34,581 nucleotides of DNA, from positions 1 through 34,581 of the forward strand of contig NZ_JAGPOX010000107.1 of NCBI RefSeq assembly GCF_019038435.1, given 5' to 3'. This stretch comes from Nocardia alni (GTDB taxonomy: Bacteria > Actinomycetota > Actinomycetes > Mycobacteriales > Mycobacteriaceae). The notes beneath the pieces were generated by a model. The model had not been told where the DNA came from and made no database searches. It saw nothing but the letters and a program-made list of their open reading frames with translations. Numbering within the stretch: position 1 is the stretch's first letter; each line of letters starts with the position of its first letter. Of the stretch, positions 1-7,200 are shown one piece after another. The position numbers and the translations under genes were made by a program.

Positions 1-117
1 TACGGCGGCTATAGCGGTGGGGAAACGCCCGGTCCCATTCCGAACCCGGAAGCTAAGGCCACCAGCGCCGATGGTACTGCACTCGCCAGGGTGTGGGAGA
101 GTAGGACACCGCCGGAA
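1..117 (+). rRNA. rrf: 5S ribosomal RNA, 3' end of an rRNA operon
   Basis: The first ~117 bases read as an actinobacterial 5S rRNA. They contain the conserved block around CCATTCCGAACCCGGAAG (positions 35-52), the GGTACTGC segment near 73 and the GGGAGAGTAGGACACCGCC 3' region. The 5' end (TACGGCGGC) can pair with the 3' end (GCCGGAAC), so at most one or two bases are missing at the left edge. The 16S and 23S genes would lie to the left of the window. Confidence 0.95.
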
Positions 118-127
118 CATCCTTTCA

Positions 128-159
128 GGAAGGCCCCCAGCTGATGCTGGGGGCCTTCC
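128..159 (+). terminator. rRNA operon terminator hairpin
   Basis: There is a perfect 14-bp inverted repeat, GGAAGGCCCCCAGC (128-141) and its complement (146-159), with a 4-nt loop (TGAT). It starts about 10 nt after the 5S 3' end. There is no T-tract, which is usual in high-GC actinobacteria. Confidence 0.85.
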
Positions 160-182
160 CGCGTTTCAGGGGAAATGCCCGC

Positions 183-908
183 TCACGCCCACCGGAAGCG
201 CCATGCCGACTTTCCTACGAGCCCGGCAGCGTAACTTTCGACCGTGACATCGTCACTCCAGATGCTTGGACAGAATCCGGCGTGCTCCAGGGTGATTCGG
301 CGAGCCTCGGGCATGGTCACCGGTGGTGCGGCGACGGACAGCTCGAGGGTCGAGCAGCCGATCTTGACCACGCGGACGCCGAACCTCTCCTCCCACGACC
401 GCAGTACCGAGGACACCATCTCCACCTTTCGGGTGTAGTTGATGGCTCCGGCCCAGCCGATCAACGCCGGGGCGTCGGCCCCACGGGCGCACGGGACGAG
501 CGCGAGTCGATAGTCGGCCGGTCCCTCGGAGGCCAGGCGTCCGGCCGCGTACCCCGGATGCACCGACGGCCGCTTGGCCGGCGTGAAGCCCGGCCAGGCA
601 TCTCCGAAATATTCGAAATAGTCCCGGATCAGCCGATCGCCCGGTATCGCATCGATATCCCCTTCGGCCGAGGGCGATGTGAGCATGAGGTGGACGTCGA
701 GACAGTCGTTCACCAGCAGCGGATACAGCCCGCTCTCCGGATGCTCGGGGAACAACCGGTCCCACCATCGACCCATGGCAGGGCCGGTCTCGTTCGACAC
801 CCACATGATCGGCCGCCCGCAATCCCGCGACGTGACGACAGCCCCGTCCGGTAACCACGCGGGCAACGACTCGAACGGAGCCTTCTCGCACAGAATTTGG
901 TCGCGCAT
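183..908 (-). CDS. DUF4253 domain-containing protein
   Basis: A protein of 241 residues. Its C-terminal ~100 residues (WAGAINYTRKVE, LRSWEERFGVRVVKIG, LELSVAAPP, SIWSDDVTVESYAAG) resemble the DUF4253 family, whose function is not known. There is no signal peptide and no transmembrane segment, so it is probably cytoplasmic. I chose the ATG at 908 because an AAGGGGG ribosome-binding site lies about 9 nt upstream; an in-frame start at 983 would add 25 residues that look non-coding. The gene reads toward the rRNA operon and is monocistronic. Family assignment is by sequence pattern only. Confidence 0.75.
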   Translation of the reverse strand: MRDQILCEKAPFESLPAWLPDGAVVTSRDCGRPIMWVSNETGPAMGRWWDRLFPEHPESGLYPLLVNDCLDVHLMLTSPSAEGDIDAIPGDRLIRDYFEYFGDAWPGFTPAKRPSVHPGYAAGRLASEGPADYRLALVPCARGADAPALIGWAGAINYTRKVEMVSSVLRSWEERFGVRVVKIGCSTLELSVAAPPVTMPEARRITLEHAGFCPSIWSDDVTVESYAAGLVGKSAWRFRWA

Positions 909-1058
909 TGTGTAGAACCCCCTTACTCGACATCGGCAACTCGGTCGAACCTGTGCCGCGAAGGTATCCCATCCCTCCGACAAGCCCCCTTCTCGCGGAG
1001 TTCAGCCAAGATGAGAGGTCTGTGCACGCCGTCGCCCCGGGTTGTACGGGGCGGGGGG

Positions 1059-1095
1059 AAAATCAGTGTCGCCCAGCGTCGCTCAGCGATACGGT
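1059..1095 (+). promoter_or_regulatory. Candidate promoter for the leader ORF and EF-G paralog
   Basis: TACGGT (1090-1095) fits an actinobacterial -10 hexamer (TANNNT). A weak -35 (around 1066-1072, GTGTCGC) lies 17-18 nt upstream. An AAAAT run (1059-1063), conspicuous in this GC-rich stretch, lies just before the -35. An A/T run immediately upstream of the -35 is the arrangement described for WhiB7-type antibiotic-responsive promoters. That link is an inference from one short motif. Confidence 0.3.
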
Positions 1096-1144
1096 AGGTG
1101 AGCCGCGCTACCAGCGGTGCGGGCACTCGAACGGGAGGCATGCG

Positions 1145-1243
1145 ATGCGATACGCCAGTTACGCGCTCGTCGTTGCCCCGATGCGGTTCGAGGTGATTCT
1201 GGTGTCTTCGCCGGTCCAGTACCGGCTGCGCGGCCGGTACTGA
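1145..1243 (+). CDS. Putative 32-residue leader peptide upstream of the EF-G paralog
   Basis: A short ORF begins at ATG 1145, 6 nt after a strong GGGAGG ribosome-binding site (1133-1138), which is better than that of the large gene downstream. It encodes a peptide beginning MRYASYALVV and ending YRLRGRY, with no match I recognise. Its last codons and stop overlap a 10-bp hairpin (1217-1242). A well-translated short ORF with a hairpin at its end, 100 nt ahead of a ribosome-binding GTPase, suggests a regulatory leader. It could also be a chance ORF. Confidence 0.45.
   Translation: MRYASYALVVAPMRFEVILVSSPVQYRLRGRY
1217..1242 (+). promoter_or_regulatory. Hairpin overlapping the leader-ORF stop codon (possible attenuator)
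   Basis: There is a perfect 10-bp inverted repeat, CAGTACCGGC (1217-1226) and GCCGGTACTG (1233-1242), with a 6-nt loop. The right arm contains the first two bases of the leader stop codon (TGA, 1241-1243), so a ribosome finishing the leader would melt the stem. No T-tract follows, so intrinsic termination is not obvious. Confidence 0.45.
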
Positions 1244-1342
1244 GTCCGCCGGATCGGTCTACGACCCTTACAGGTCCGTCGATGTCGCTTGCGGCGGGAA
1301 TTGCGCTGTCCTCATTCGGATCAGCAGAAACGACCGCAGATC

Positions 1343-3388
1343 ATGCGTACCACCATGTCCCCACACACTCTCGCTGCCGTGCGCAATCTCGGCATCCTCG
1401 CCCATGTGGATGCGGGAAAGACCACCGTCACCGAACGCATGCTGTACCTCACCGGCGAGATCCATCGCCGCGGCGAGGTACACGATGGCACCACCGTCAC
1501 CGATTACGACGCGCAGGAGCGTGATCGCGGTATCACCATTTTCGCCGCGGCGGTGAGCTGCACCTGGAACGACCACCGGCTCAACCTGATCGACACTCCC
1601 GGCCACGTCGACTTCGCCGATGAGGTGGAGCGATCGTTGCGAGTGCTCGACGGTGCGATCGCGGTCTTCGACGCGGTCGCGGGTGTGGAGCCGCAGAGCG
1701 AATCGGTATGGCGGCGGGCCGACCGACATGGCGTGCCCCGCATCGCTTTCATCAACAAGATGGACCGTCCCGGTGCGGATCTCGAGGCCGCGGTGGAGTC
1801 CATTCGAGCCCGGTTGCACCCTGTCCCCCTGCTGGTGCAGCTGCCGATAGGTCGGGAGGAGGAATTCATCGGCGTGGTGGATCTGGTCCGGATGCGCGCG
1901 TTGATCTGGTCCGGTGACACCGATCGAGTCGTCGAGGCGCCGATACCGCCCGAACTGCTCGAGCGTGCCAACCGAGTGCGTGCGGAGCTGGAAGAGGCGG
2001 TCGCCGAACGACATCCGGTCGCGCTGGAGGAATACCTGCGGCGATCGGAGTTGTCGGCGCAGACTCTCGTCGCGGCGCTGCGCGAGCTCACCGGTGACGG
2101 CGAGGTCGTCGTTGTGCTCTGTGGCGCGGCGTACCGCAATCGGGGTGTCGAACCGCTGCTCGACGCCGTTGTGGACTACCTGCCCGCGCCGTCGGATCGT
2201 CCGGCGCCGCACGCCACAGACGACGGGCAGGCGCGTTCGGCCCGGCCGCTTGCGGCCCTGGTATTCAAGGTGCAGACGACCCCGACGGGCCGGCTCACCT
2301 ACCTGCGACTGTATTCGGGCACCCTCGGCAAGGGCGATGTGGTGCTCGATGCCGGGGCACGGCGAACCGAGCGGATCGGCCGGATCCTGCGCGTACAGGC
2401 CGACCGGCGCACGGAGGTGCCGCGGGCCGTGGCCGGTGACATCGTCGCGGTTGTCGGCGTGAAATCGGCGCGGGCGGGCGCGACGCTGTGCGCCCCCGAT
2501 GCGCCGATCATGCTGGAGCCCCCGGTCGTGGCCGAACCCGTCGTGTCGGTGGCGGTCGAGGCCGCCAACGGTGCTGCGGTCGAACGCCTTTCAGCGGCGC
2601 TGGCGGGCTTGGTGCAGGAGGACCCCTCGCTGGTCGTGCATATGGACGCCGAAACCGGGCAGACCCTGCTGTCCGGACAGGGCGAACTACATCTGGAGGT
2701 GGCTGTGGAGAAGATCCGCAGGGACCGTGCGATCGATATCGCTGTGGGCCGACCACAGGTGGCCTACCGGGAGACGGTCGTGCGTGGGGTGTCCGGGCTG
2801 CTGTACCGGCACGTGAAACAGGACGGCGGGGCCGGGCAGTTCGCTCATGTCGTGCTGGACGTGGCCCCGCTGGGTGAGTGCGGCACAACGGGTTTCGAGT
2901 TCACCTCGACCGTCGTCGGTGGCCATGTGCCGCGCGAGTACGTCCGTGCGGTGGAGGCGGGATGCCGAGACGCGCTCGAGGCCGGACCGCTGGGCGGGCA
3001 TCCGGTCACCGGTGTGCGGGTGGTGCTCACCGACGGTGCCACGCATCCGAAGGACTCCTCGGAGCTCGCCTTCCGCACCGCCGGGCGTCTGGCCCTGCAC
3101 CAGGCGCTGCGCGCCGGCGCGATGCGGCTGCTGGAGCCGATGGTCGAGATCACCGTCACCGCTCCACCGGACTGCCTCGGCCCGGTGCTCGGCGACCTCG
3201 CGGCTCGCCGCGGCCGCATCCTCGGCTCGACGACGCGCGCGGCAACCGCTGTCGTGACGGCCGAGATACCGCTGGCCGAGATATTCGGCTACGCAACCCG
3301 ATTGCGCAGTCGAACCCACGGCCGCGGTACCTTCGGCACCCGCCCGATCGGGTACGCCCCGGCGGCCCAACGGGATACACGGGCCTGA
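1343..3388 (+). CDS. Elongation factor G paralog (translational GTPase)
   Basis: A 681-residue translational GTPase of the EF-G type. Visible GTPase motifs are AHVDAGKT (20-27, G1), RGITI (62-66, switch I), DTPGH (84-88, G3) and NKMD (138-141, G4). Domains II-V follow, with EF-G signatures in domain IV/V: PQVAYRET, GGAGQFAHV, HVPREY, DSSELAF, LLEPMVEI and FGYATRLRSRTHGRG. The C-terminus is EF-G-like, not TetM-like, although HVDAGKTTVTER in the G1 loop resembles ribosomal-protection proteins. It is distinct from the divergent M. tuberculosis FusA2, which lost the canonical G1 histidine region. It is probably not the housekeeping fusA, because no rpsL, rpsG or tuf lies beside it. The start is ATG 1343 or 1355; no strong ribosome-binding site is seen. 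A role in ribosome rescue or antibiotic protection is inference. Confidence 0.85.
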   Translation: MRTTMSPHTLAAVRNLGILAHVDAGKTTVTERMLYLTGEIHRRGEVHDGTTVTDYDAQERDRGITIFAAAVSCTWNDHRLNLIDTPGHVDFADEVERSLRVLDGAIAVFDAVAGVEPQSESVWRRADRHGVPRIAFINKMDRPGADLEAAVESIRARLHPVPLLVQLPIGREEEFIGVVDLVRMRALIWSGDTDRVVEAPIPPELLERANRVRAELEEAVAERHPVALEEYLRRSELSAQTLVAALRELTGDGEVVVVLCGAAYRNRGVEPLLDAVVDYLPAPSDRPAPHATDDGQARSARPLAALVFKVQTTPTGRLTYLRLYSGTLGKGDVVLDAGARRTERIGRILRVQADRRTEVPRAVAGDIVAVVGVKSARAGATLCAPDAPIMLEPPVVAEPVVSVAVEAANGAAVERLSAALAGLVQEDPSLVVHMDAETGQTLLSGQGELHLEVAVEKIRRDRAIDIAVGRPQVAYRETVVRGVSGLLYRHVKQDGGAGQFAHVVLDVAPLGECGTTGFEFTSTVVGGHVPREYVRAVEAGCRDALEAGPLGGHPVTGVRVVLTDGATHPKDSSELAFRTAGRLALHQALRAGAMRLLEPMVEITVTAPPDCLGPVLGDLAARRGRILGSTTRAATAVVTAEIPLAEIFGYATRLRSRTHGRGTFGTRPIGYAPAAQRDTRA

Positions 3389-3422
3389 GCGGTATCGGCC
3401 CGAGTAACGGCCGTAATACACG

Positions 3423-3460
3423 GCAGTGCCCCTGTGGATGAAGATCCACAGGGGCACTGC
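3423..3460. terminator. Bidirectional terminator between the EF-G paralog and hsaB
   Basis: There is a perfect 17-bp inverted repeat, GCAGTGCCCCTGTGGAT (3423-3439) and its complement (3444-3460), with a GAAG tetraloop. It lies between two convergent genes, so it can serve both strands. Confidence 0.85.
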
Positions 3461-3485
3461 TGCCGAAGACTGGCGAGAGTTCGCC

Positions 3486-4061
3486 CTACAGCCAAGTGTC
3501 CAGAGTCGTGGTCGTCAGGAAATGCTCCAGATCCGCGCGCCAAGGCGCCGGCGTGGTCTTCTCCGGCTCGATGGCGGTGTACTGACCGCGATAGAACAGC
3601 AGCGGCCGACCGGAGTCGGTGGACTCCGACAGTGCCTGGACCCGGCCCATCACGATGTAGTGGTCGCCGCCGTCCAGGACGCTCTCGACCGTGCATTGAA
3701 TCGTGGCAAGCGCGCCATCCAGCGCCGGCAACCCCAAGTCCGTCGTGTGCCAGTCGATTCCGGCGAACTTATCGGGTTCGCGGGAACCGAATCGAGCGCA
3801 GACGGGCTGCTGTTCCTCGGCCAGGATATTCACACAGAAGCGCCCGTTGGATCGGATCGCCGCCCAGGAGCGGGATTCCTTGGTGGGGCAGAACAGCACG
3901 AGCGGCGGATCGAGGGACAGGGCGGCGAACGACTGGCAGGCGAAACCGATCGGTGTCTCGTCCGCACCGAAGGTCGTGATGACGGTGATGCCGGTGCAGA
4001 ACTGCCCCAGCACAGTCCGGAACTGGCGCGGATCGATCGTGGGCTGCTCGCTCGTGGTCAT
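3486..4061 (-). CDS. hsaB: Flavin reductase HsaB of the 3-HSA hydroxylase
   Basis: A 191-residue flavin reductase-like protein of the small NAD(P)H:flavin oxidoreductase family. It has the typical early segment (FCTGITVITT, FACQSFAALSLDPPLVLFCP) and the GDHYIVMGRV strand near residues 132-141. In the steroid pathway HsaB supplies reduced flavin to HsaA, which hydroxylates 3-HSA to the catechol DHSA. It is the last gene of hsaA-hsaD-hsaC-hsaB, starting 6 nt after hsaC ends, the same order as M. tuberculosis Rv3570c-Rv3567c. Cytoplasmic. The assignment rests on family and gene order together; alone it could only be called a flavin reductase. Confidence 0.93.
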   Translation of the reverse strand: MTTSEQPTIDPRQFRTVLGQFCTGITVITTFGADETPIGFACQSFAALSLDPPLVLFCPTKESRSWAAIRSNGRFCVNILAEEQQPVCARFGSREPDKFAGIDWHTTDLGLPALDGALATIQCTVESVLDGGDHYIVMGRVQALSESTDSGRPLLFYRGQYTAIEPEKTTPAPWRADLEHFLTTTTLDTWL

Positions 4062-4067
4062 CCGTAC

Positions 4068-4967
4068 CTACTTGAATCCGATGGTGAAGTCGTGGCCCCA
4101 CAGGCTCACCGCGGTGGATTCCCGCGCGATCCAGCTGTGGTCGTCGACTTCCAGTCCCTCGCAACCGTATTCGATGTCGAATCCGCCGGGCGTCTTCATG
4201 TAGAACGACAGCATCTTGTCGTTGATATGCCGCCCGAGGGTGGCCGACATCTTTACCTTCTTGCGCATCGCGCGATCCAGGCACAGCCCGACGTCGTCGG
4301 AATTCTCCACCTCGACCATCAGATGCACGATGCCGGTCGGATTCGGCAGCGGCAGGAACGCCAGCGCGTGGTGGCGCGGGTTGCAGCCGTAGAACCGCAG
4401 CCAGGCCGGGTCGCCGTCGGCGGGACGGCCGACGACCTGCGGGGGCAGACGCATCGAGTCGCGCAGCCGGAAGCCCAGCACATCCTGGTAGAACGCCTGT
4501 GCCGCCGCATCGTCGGTGCAGGTCAGCACCACGTGACCCAGACCCTGCTCGGCGGTGACGAACTTGTGCCCATACGGGCTGACGAACCGGCGGCCGAGGA
4601 ACTGACCGCCGTAGAACGCCTCGAGCGTGTTGCCGGACGGATCCTGGAAACGGATCAGGCCCTCGACGCGGCGGTCGGCGGCATCTTCCTTGGTGCCCTC
4701 GGCGAAGGGCACTCCGGCCTTGGACAGGCTCTCCCGAAGACGTTGCAGCCCTGGGGCGTCGGTGACCTCCCAGCCGGAGATCTGCAAACGGTCCTGTTCT
4801 CCGGGGACGATCACCAGCCGCGCCGGAAAATCGTCCATGCGCAGGTAGAGTGCGTCCTTGTCGGGCCCGTCACCCTCCATCATGCCGAGCACCTTGAGCC
4901 CGTATTCGCGCCAGGCCGCCATATCGGTGGCCTCGATGCGCATATACCCGAGCGCTCGAATACTCAT
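4068..4967 (-). CDS. hsaC: Extradiol catechol dioxygenase HsaC
   Basis: A 299-residue two-domain type I extradiol dioxygenase (vicinal oxygen chelate fold). The expected Fe(II) ligands are His145 (GLGHVVL), His215 (IVHLMVEV) and Glu266 (DIEYG), and the active-site His199/200 and Tyr256 are also present. Length matches M. tuberculosis HsaC (about 300). It cleaves the catechol DHSA meta to its hydroxyls, opening steroid ring A. It lies within the hsa operon, beginning 1 nt after the hsaD stop codon, which suggests translational coupling. All key residues are present, so it should be active. Confidence 0.96.
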   Translation of the reverse strand: MSIRALGYMRIEATDMAAWREYGLKVLGMMEGDGPDKDALYLRMDDFPARLVIVPGEQDRLQISGWEVTDAPGLQRLRESLSKAGVPFAEGTKEDAADRRVEGLIRFQDPSGNTLEAFYGGQFLGRRFVSPYGHKFVTAEQGLGHVVLTCTDDAAAQAFYQDVLGFRLRDSMRLPPQVVGRPADGDPAWLRFYGCNPRHHALAFLPLPNPTGIVHLMVEVENSDDVGLCLDRAMRKKVKMSATLGRHINDKMLSFYMKTPGGFDIEYGCEGLEVDDHSWIARESTAVSLWGHDFTIGFK

Positions 4968-4968
4968 C

Positions 4969-5847
4969 TCACTTCTCCTTGGACCCGAGCAGGAAATCGG
5001 CGGTCAGACGGTTGAATTCATCGAACTTCTCCGCCTGCGCCCAGTGGCCGCAGCCGCCGAACACATGCAACTGTGCCCGAGAAATGGTCTTCAGCGCCAC
5101 CAGTGCGCCGTCCAGCGGATTGACCCGGTCCTCGCGGCCCCAGATCAGTAGCACCGGCTGGCGCAGCTTGTAGGTGTCGCGCCAGAGCATGCCCTTCTCG
5201 AAATCGGCCGAGGCGAACGACTTTCCCATCGCGCGCATGGCGGCCAGCGACTCCGGGGTGCGAGCCAGCTCGAACCGCTCGTCGACGAGTTCGGGTGTCA
5301 CCAGTTTCTGGTCGAAAACCATGATGCGGATGAACTTCTCGATGTTCTCCCGAGTCGGCTCGGCCACGAACGAACTCAGGGCCTTGACGCCCTCGGTCGG
5401 ATCGGGCGCGAACAGGTTGGTGCTCACGCCGCCCGGACCCATCAGCACGAGTTTGCCCGCGCGGTCGGGATAGTCGAGCGCGAACCGCACCGCCGCGCCG
5501 CCGCCGAGCGAATTGCCCAGCAGGTGTACGCGTCCGGTGATCTCGAGGGTGTCGAGCAGATCCTTCAACGCCGAGGCGCTGTGCACGAAGTACTGCGGAT
5601 GCTCGGTCGGCTTGTCGGACAGGCCGAATCCCGGCTGGTCCACGGCCAGGACATGGAAATCTCGTGCCAGCACCGGGATGTTGCGGGCGAAGTTCGCCCA
5701 GGACGAGGCGCCCGGCCCGCCGCCGTGCAGCAGCACGATCGTCGGGCCGTTGCCCACACCGGCTTCGTGGTAGTGCAGCTTCAGATCCGGCCGCACCTGC
5801 GCGTAGCGCGAGGTGGACTCGAAGGTGACCTCCGACACCGTGGTCAT
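4969..5847 (-). CDS. hsaD: C-C bond hydrolase HsaD (meta-cleavage product hydrolase)
   Basis: An alpha/beta-hydrolase of 292 residues. The catalytic triad is visible: Ser in GNSLGGG (113 from this start), Asp in WGREDRVNP (240) and His in GGCGHWAQ (268). These align with Ser114, Asp241 and His269 of the M. tuberculosis enzyme. The oxyanion-hole HGGGPGASSW motif is near residue 41. It hydrolyses the HsaC product to HIP (DOHNAA) plus 2-hydroxyhexa-2,4-dienoate. The ATG at 5847 overlaps the hsaA TGA by one base (TGATG); a GTG one codon upstream (5850) is the alternative start. Confidence 0.96.
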   Translation of the reverse strand: MTTVSEVTFESTSRYAQVRPDLKLHYHEAGVGNGPTIVLLHGGGPGASSWANFARNIPVLARDFHVLAVDQPGFGLSDKPTEHPQYFVHSASALKDLLDTLEITGRVHLLGNSLGGGAAVRFALDYPDRAGKLVLMGPGGVSTNLFAPDPTEGVKALSSFVAEPTRENIEKFIRIMVFDQKLVTPELVDERFELARTPESLAAMRAMGKSFASADFEKGMLWRDTYKLRQPVLLIWGREDRVNPLDGALVALKTISRAQLHVFGGCGHWAQAEKFDEFNRLTADFLLGSKEK

Positions 5848-7016
5848 CACACCATCCCGTCGGTGACCGGCAGACCGAAGGCATGCGTGCCGTACATCAT
5901 GTAGGCGCGCTCGGGATCGTTGGCGGCGTGCACCCGGCCGGCGTGTGCGTCACGCCAGAACCGTTGCAGCGGAGTGCCGTTCGCGAGGGCGGTGGCACCC
6001 GAGCTCTCGAACATCTTGTCGATCGAGGCGATGGCCCGGCCGGTGGCGCGGACCTGATCGCGACGGGCGGCCACACGCAGGTCGAACGGGATCTCCTTGC
6101 CCGCGACCAGCAGTGCGTACTCGTCGGCCACATTGCCCGACAGCTGACGCCAGGCGGCGTCGATATCGCTGGCCGCCTCGGCGATGCGAACCTTGGCGAA
6201 CGGGTCGTCCTTGGCCTTCTCGCCGGCGTAAGCGGCGCGCAGGCGCTTGCCCTGGTGCTCCACGTGCGCGTCCAGCGCGCCGTAGGCCATACCGACGATG
6301 GGGGTGGAGATCGTCGTGGGATGGATTGTGCCCCAAGGCATTCTGTAGACCGGATCGGTGTTCTCCCGCAAACCCGGCGCGGTCAGATCGTTCATGCTCT
6401 TGTAGCTCAGGAACCGGTGCCGCGGCACGAAGACGTTCTCCAGCACCAGGGTGTTGGAGCCGGTTCCCCGCAGGCCCACCACATTCCACACATCGTCGAT
6501 GCGGTAGTCGGTGCGCGGCACCAGGAAGCTGCCGAAGTCGACCGGTTTGCCGTCCTTGATCACCGGACCGCCGACGAAGGTCCAGCTGGCGTGATCGCTA
6601 CCCGACGACCAGGCCCACGAGCCGTTGACGATATAGCCGTCACCGCTCTCGGTCACCACGCCGGCGCCCATCGGGGCGTAGGAGGAGGAAATGCGGACCT
6701 GTGAGTCCTGCCCCCAGACCTCCTCCTGGGTCTGCTGGCTGAACAGCGCCAGATGCCAGTTGTGCACCCCGATGATGCCCGAGACCCAGCCGGTGGATCC
6801 GCAGGCGCCGGCGATCTTGCGGACGGTGTCGTAGAACACCACGGGATCGGCGGCGTGCCCGCCCCACTGGCGCGGCTGCAGCAGGCGGAAGAAACCGGCC
6901 TCCTGCAGCGCCTTGATGCTTTCGTCGGGGATGCGGCGCAGATCCTCTGCCTCCTGCGCACGCTCGCGCAGCATCGGCAGCAGCGCTTCGACCCGCTCTA
7001 CCACTTCTTGCGTCAT
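5847..7016 (-). CDS. hsaA: 3-HSA hydroxylase HsaA, oxygenase component
   Basis: A 389-residue flavin-dependent monooxygenase with the acyl-CoA-dehydrogenase fold (group D two-component hydroxylase), about the length of M. tuberculosis HsaA. Recognisable stretches are FFRLLQPRQWGG (42-53), GACGSTGWVSGIIGVHNWH, WAWSSGSDHASW, VVGLRGTGSN and the C-terminal RAYMMYGTHAFGLPVTDG. Using reduced flavin from HsaB, it hydroxylates the phenolic secosteroid 3-HSA. It is the first gene of the leftward hsaADCB operon, and its upstream region carries two KstR-like palindromes shared with kshA. A purine-rich AGGAG lies shortly before the ATG. Confidence 0.95.
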   Translation of the reverse strand: MTQEVVERVEALLPMLRERAQEAEDLRRIPDESIKALQEAGFFRLLQPRQWGGHAADPVVFYDTVRKIAGACGSTGWVSGIIGVHNWHLALFSQQTQEEVWGQDSQVRISSSYAPMGAGVVTESGDGYIVNGSWAWSSGSDHASWTFVGGPVIKDGKPVDFGSFLVPRTDYRIDDVWNVVGLRGTGSNTLVLENVFVPRHRFLSYKSMNDLTAPGLRENTDPVYRMPWGTIHPTTISTPIVGMAYGALDAHVEHQGKRLRAAYAGEKAKDDPFAKVRIAEAASDIDAAWRQLSGNVADEYALLVAGKEIPFDLRVAARRDQVRATGRAIASIDKMFESSGATALANGTPLQRFWRDAHAGRVHAANDPERAYMMYGTHAFGLPVTDGMV

Positions 7017-7060
7017 CCGGGGCTGCTCCTGGCTCGGTCGGTCGATACGTACCCTGAGAC

Positions 7061-7074
7061 TAGAACACGTTCCT
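7061..7074. promoter_or_regulatory. KstR-like operator, hsaA side
   Basis: TAGAACACGTTCCT matches the KstR consensus TNNAACNNGTTNNA at every defined position except the last. It lies 45-58 nt upstream of the hsaA start, where a repressor would block the promoter. KstR is known to be released by 3-oxo-cholestenoyl-CoA-type ligands; the kstR gene itself is not in this window. Confidence 0.75.
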
Positions 7075-7163
7075 ATTCCTGTCGAGAACGCGTGTTCGCT
7101 CAGGTGTCCTGGTGGCCCTTACCTGGTCGTCGGGGGAATGACTGGCGTCAGGCCGGAAAAATT

Positions 7164-7177
7164 TGTAACGTGTTCTA
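7164..7177. promoter_or_regulatory. KstR-like operator, kshA side
   Basis: TGTAACGTGTTCTA matches TNNAACNNGTTNNA at all defined positions. It lies 23 nt upstream of the kshA ATG and just upstream of its ribosome-binding site, about 100 nt from the other KstR-like site. hsaA and kshA therefore each appear to have their own operator. Confidence 0.82.
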
Positions 7178-7200
7178 GTAATCATAGAGGAGGGATTGCG

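Noticed and set aside
923..1141. 72-codon leftward frame in the gap before the EF-G paralog
   Set aside because: Arg/Pro-rich composition typical of a chance frame in GC-rich DNA, with no ribosome-binding site, and it would lie antisense to the candidate promoter region.
1289..1342. Upstream in-frame start for the EF-G paralog
   Set aside because: The extra 18 residues have no family match and no ribosome-binding site; ATG 1343 gives the usual EF-G N-terminus.
3426..5015. 529-codon rightward reading frame opposite hsaB and hsaC
   Set aside because: Both leftward genes have complete catalytic or family motifs. The frame has no recognisable domain and begins in the terminator hairpin.
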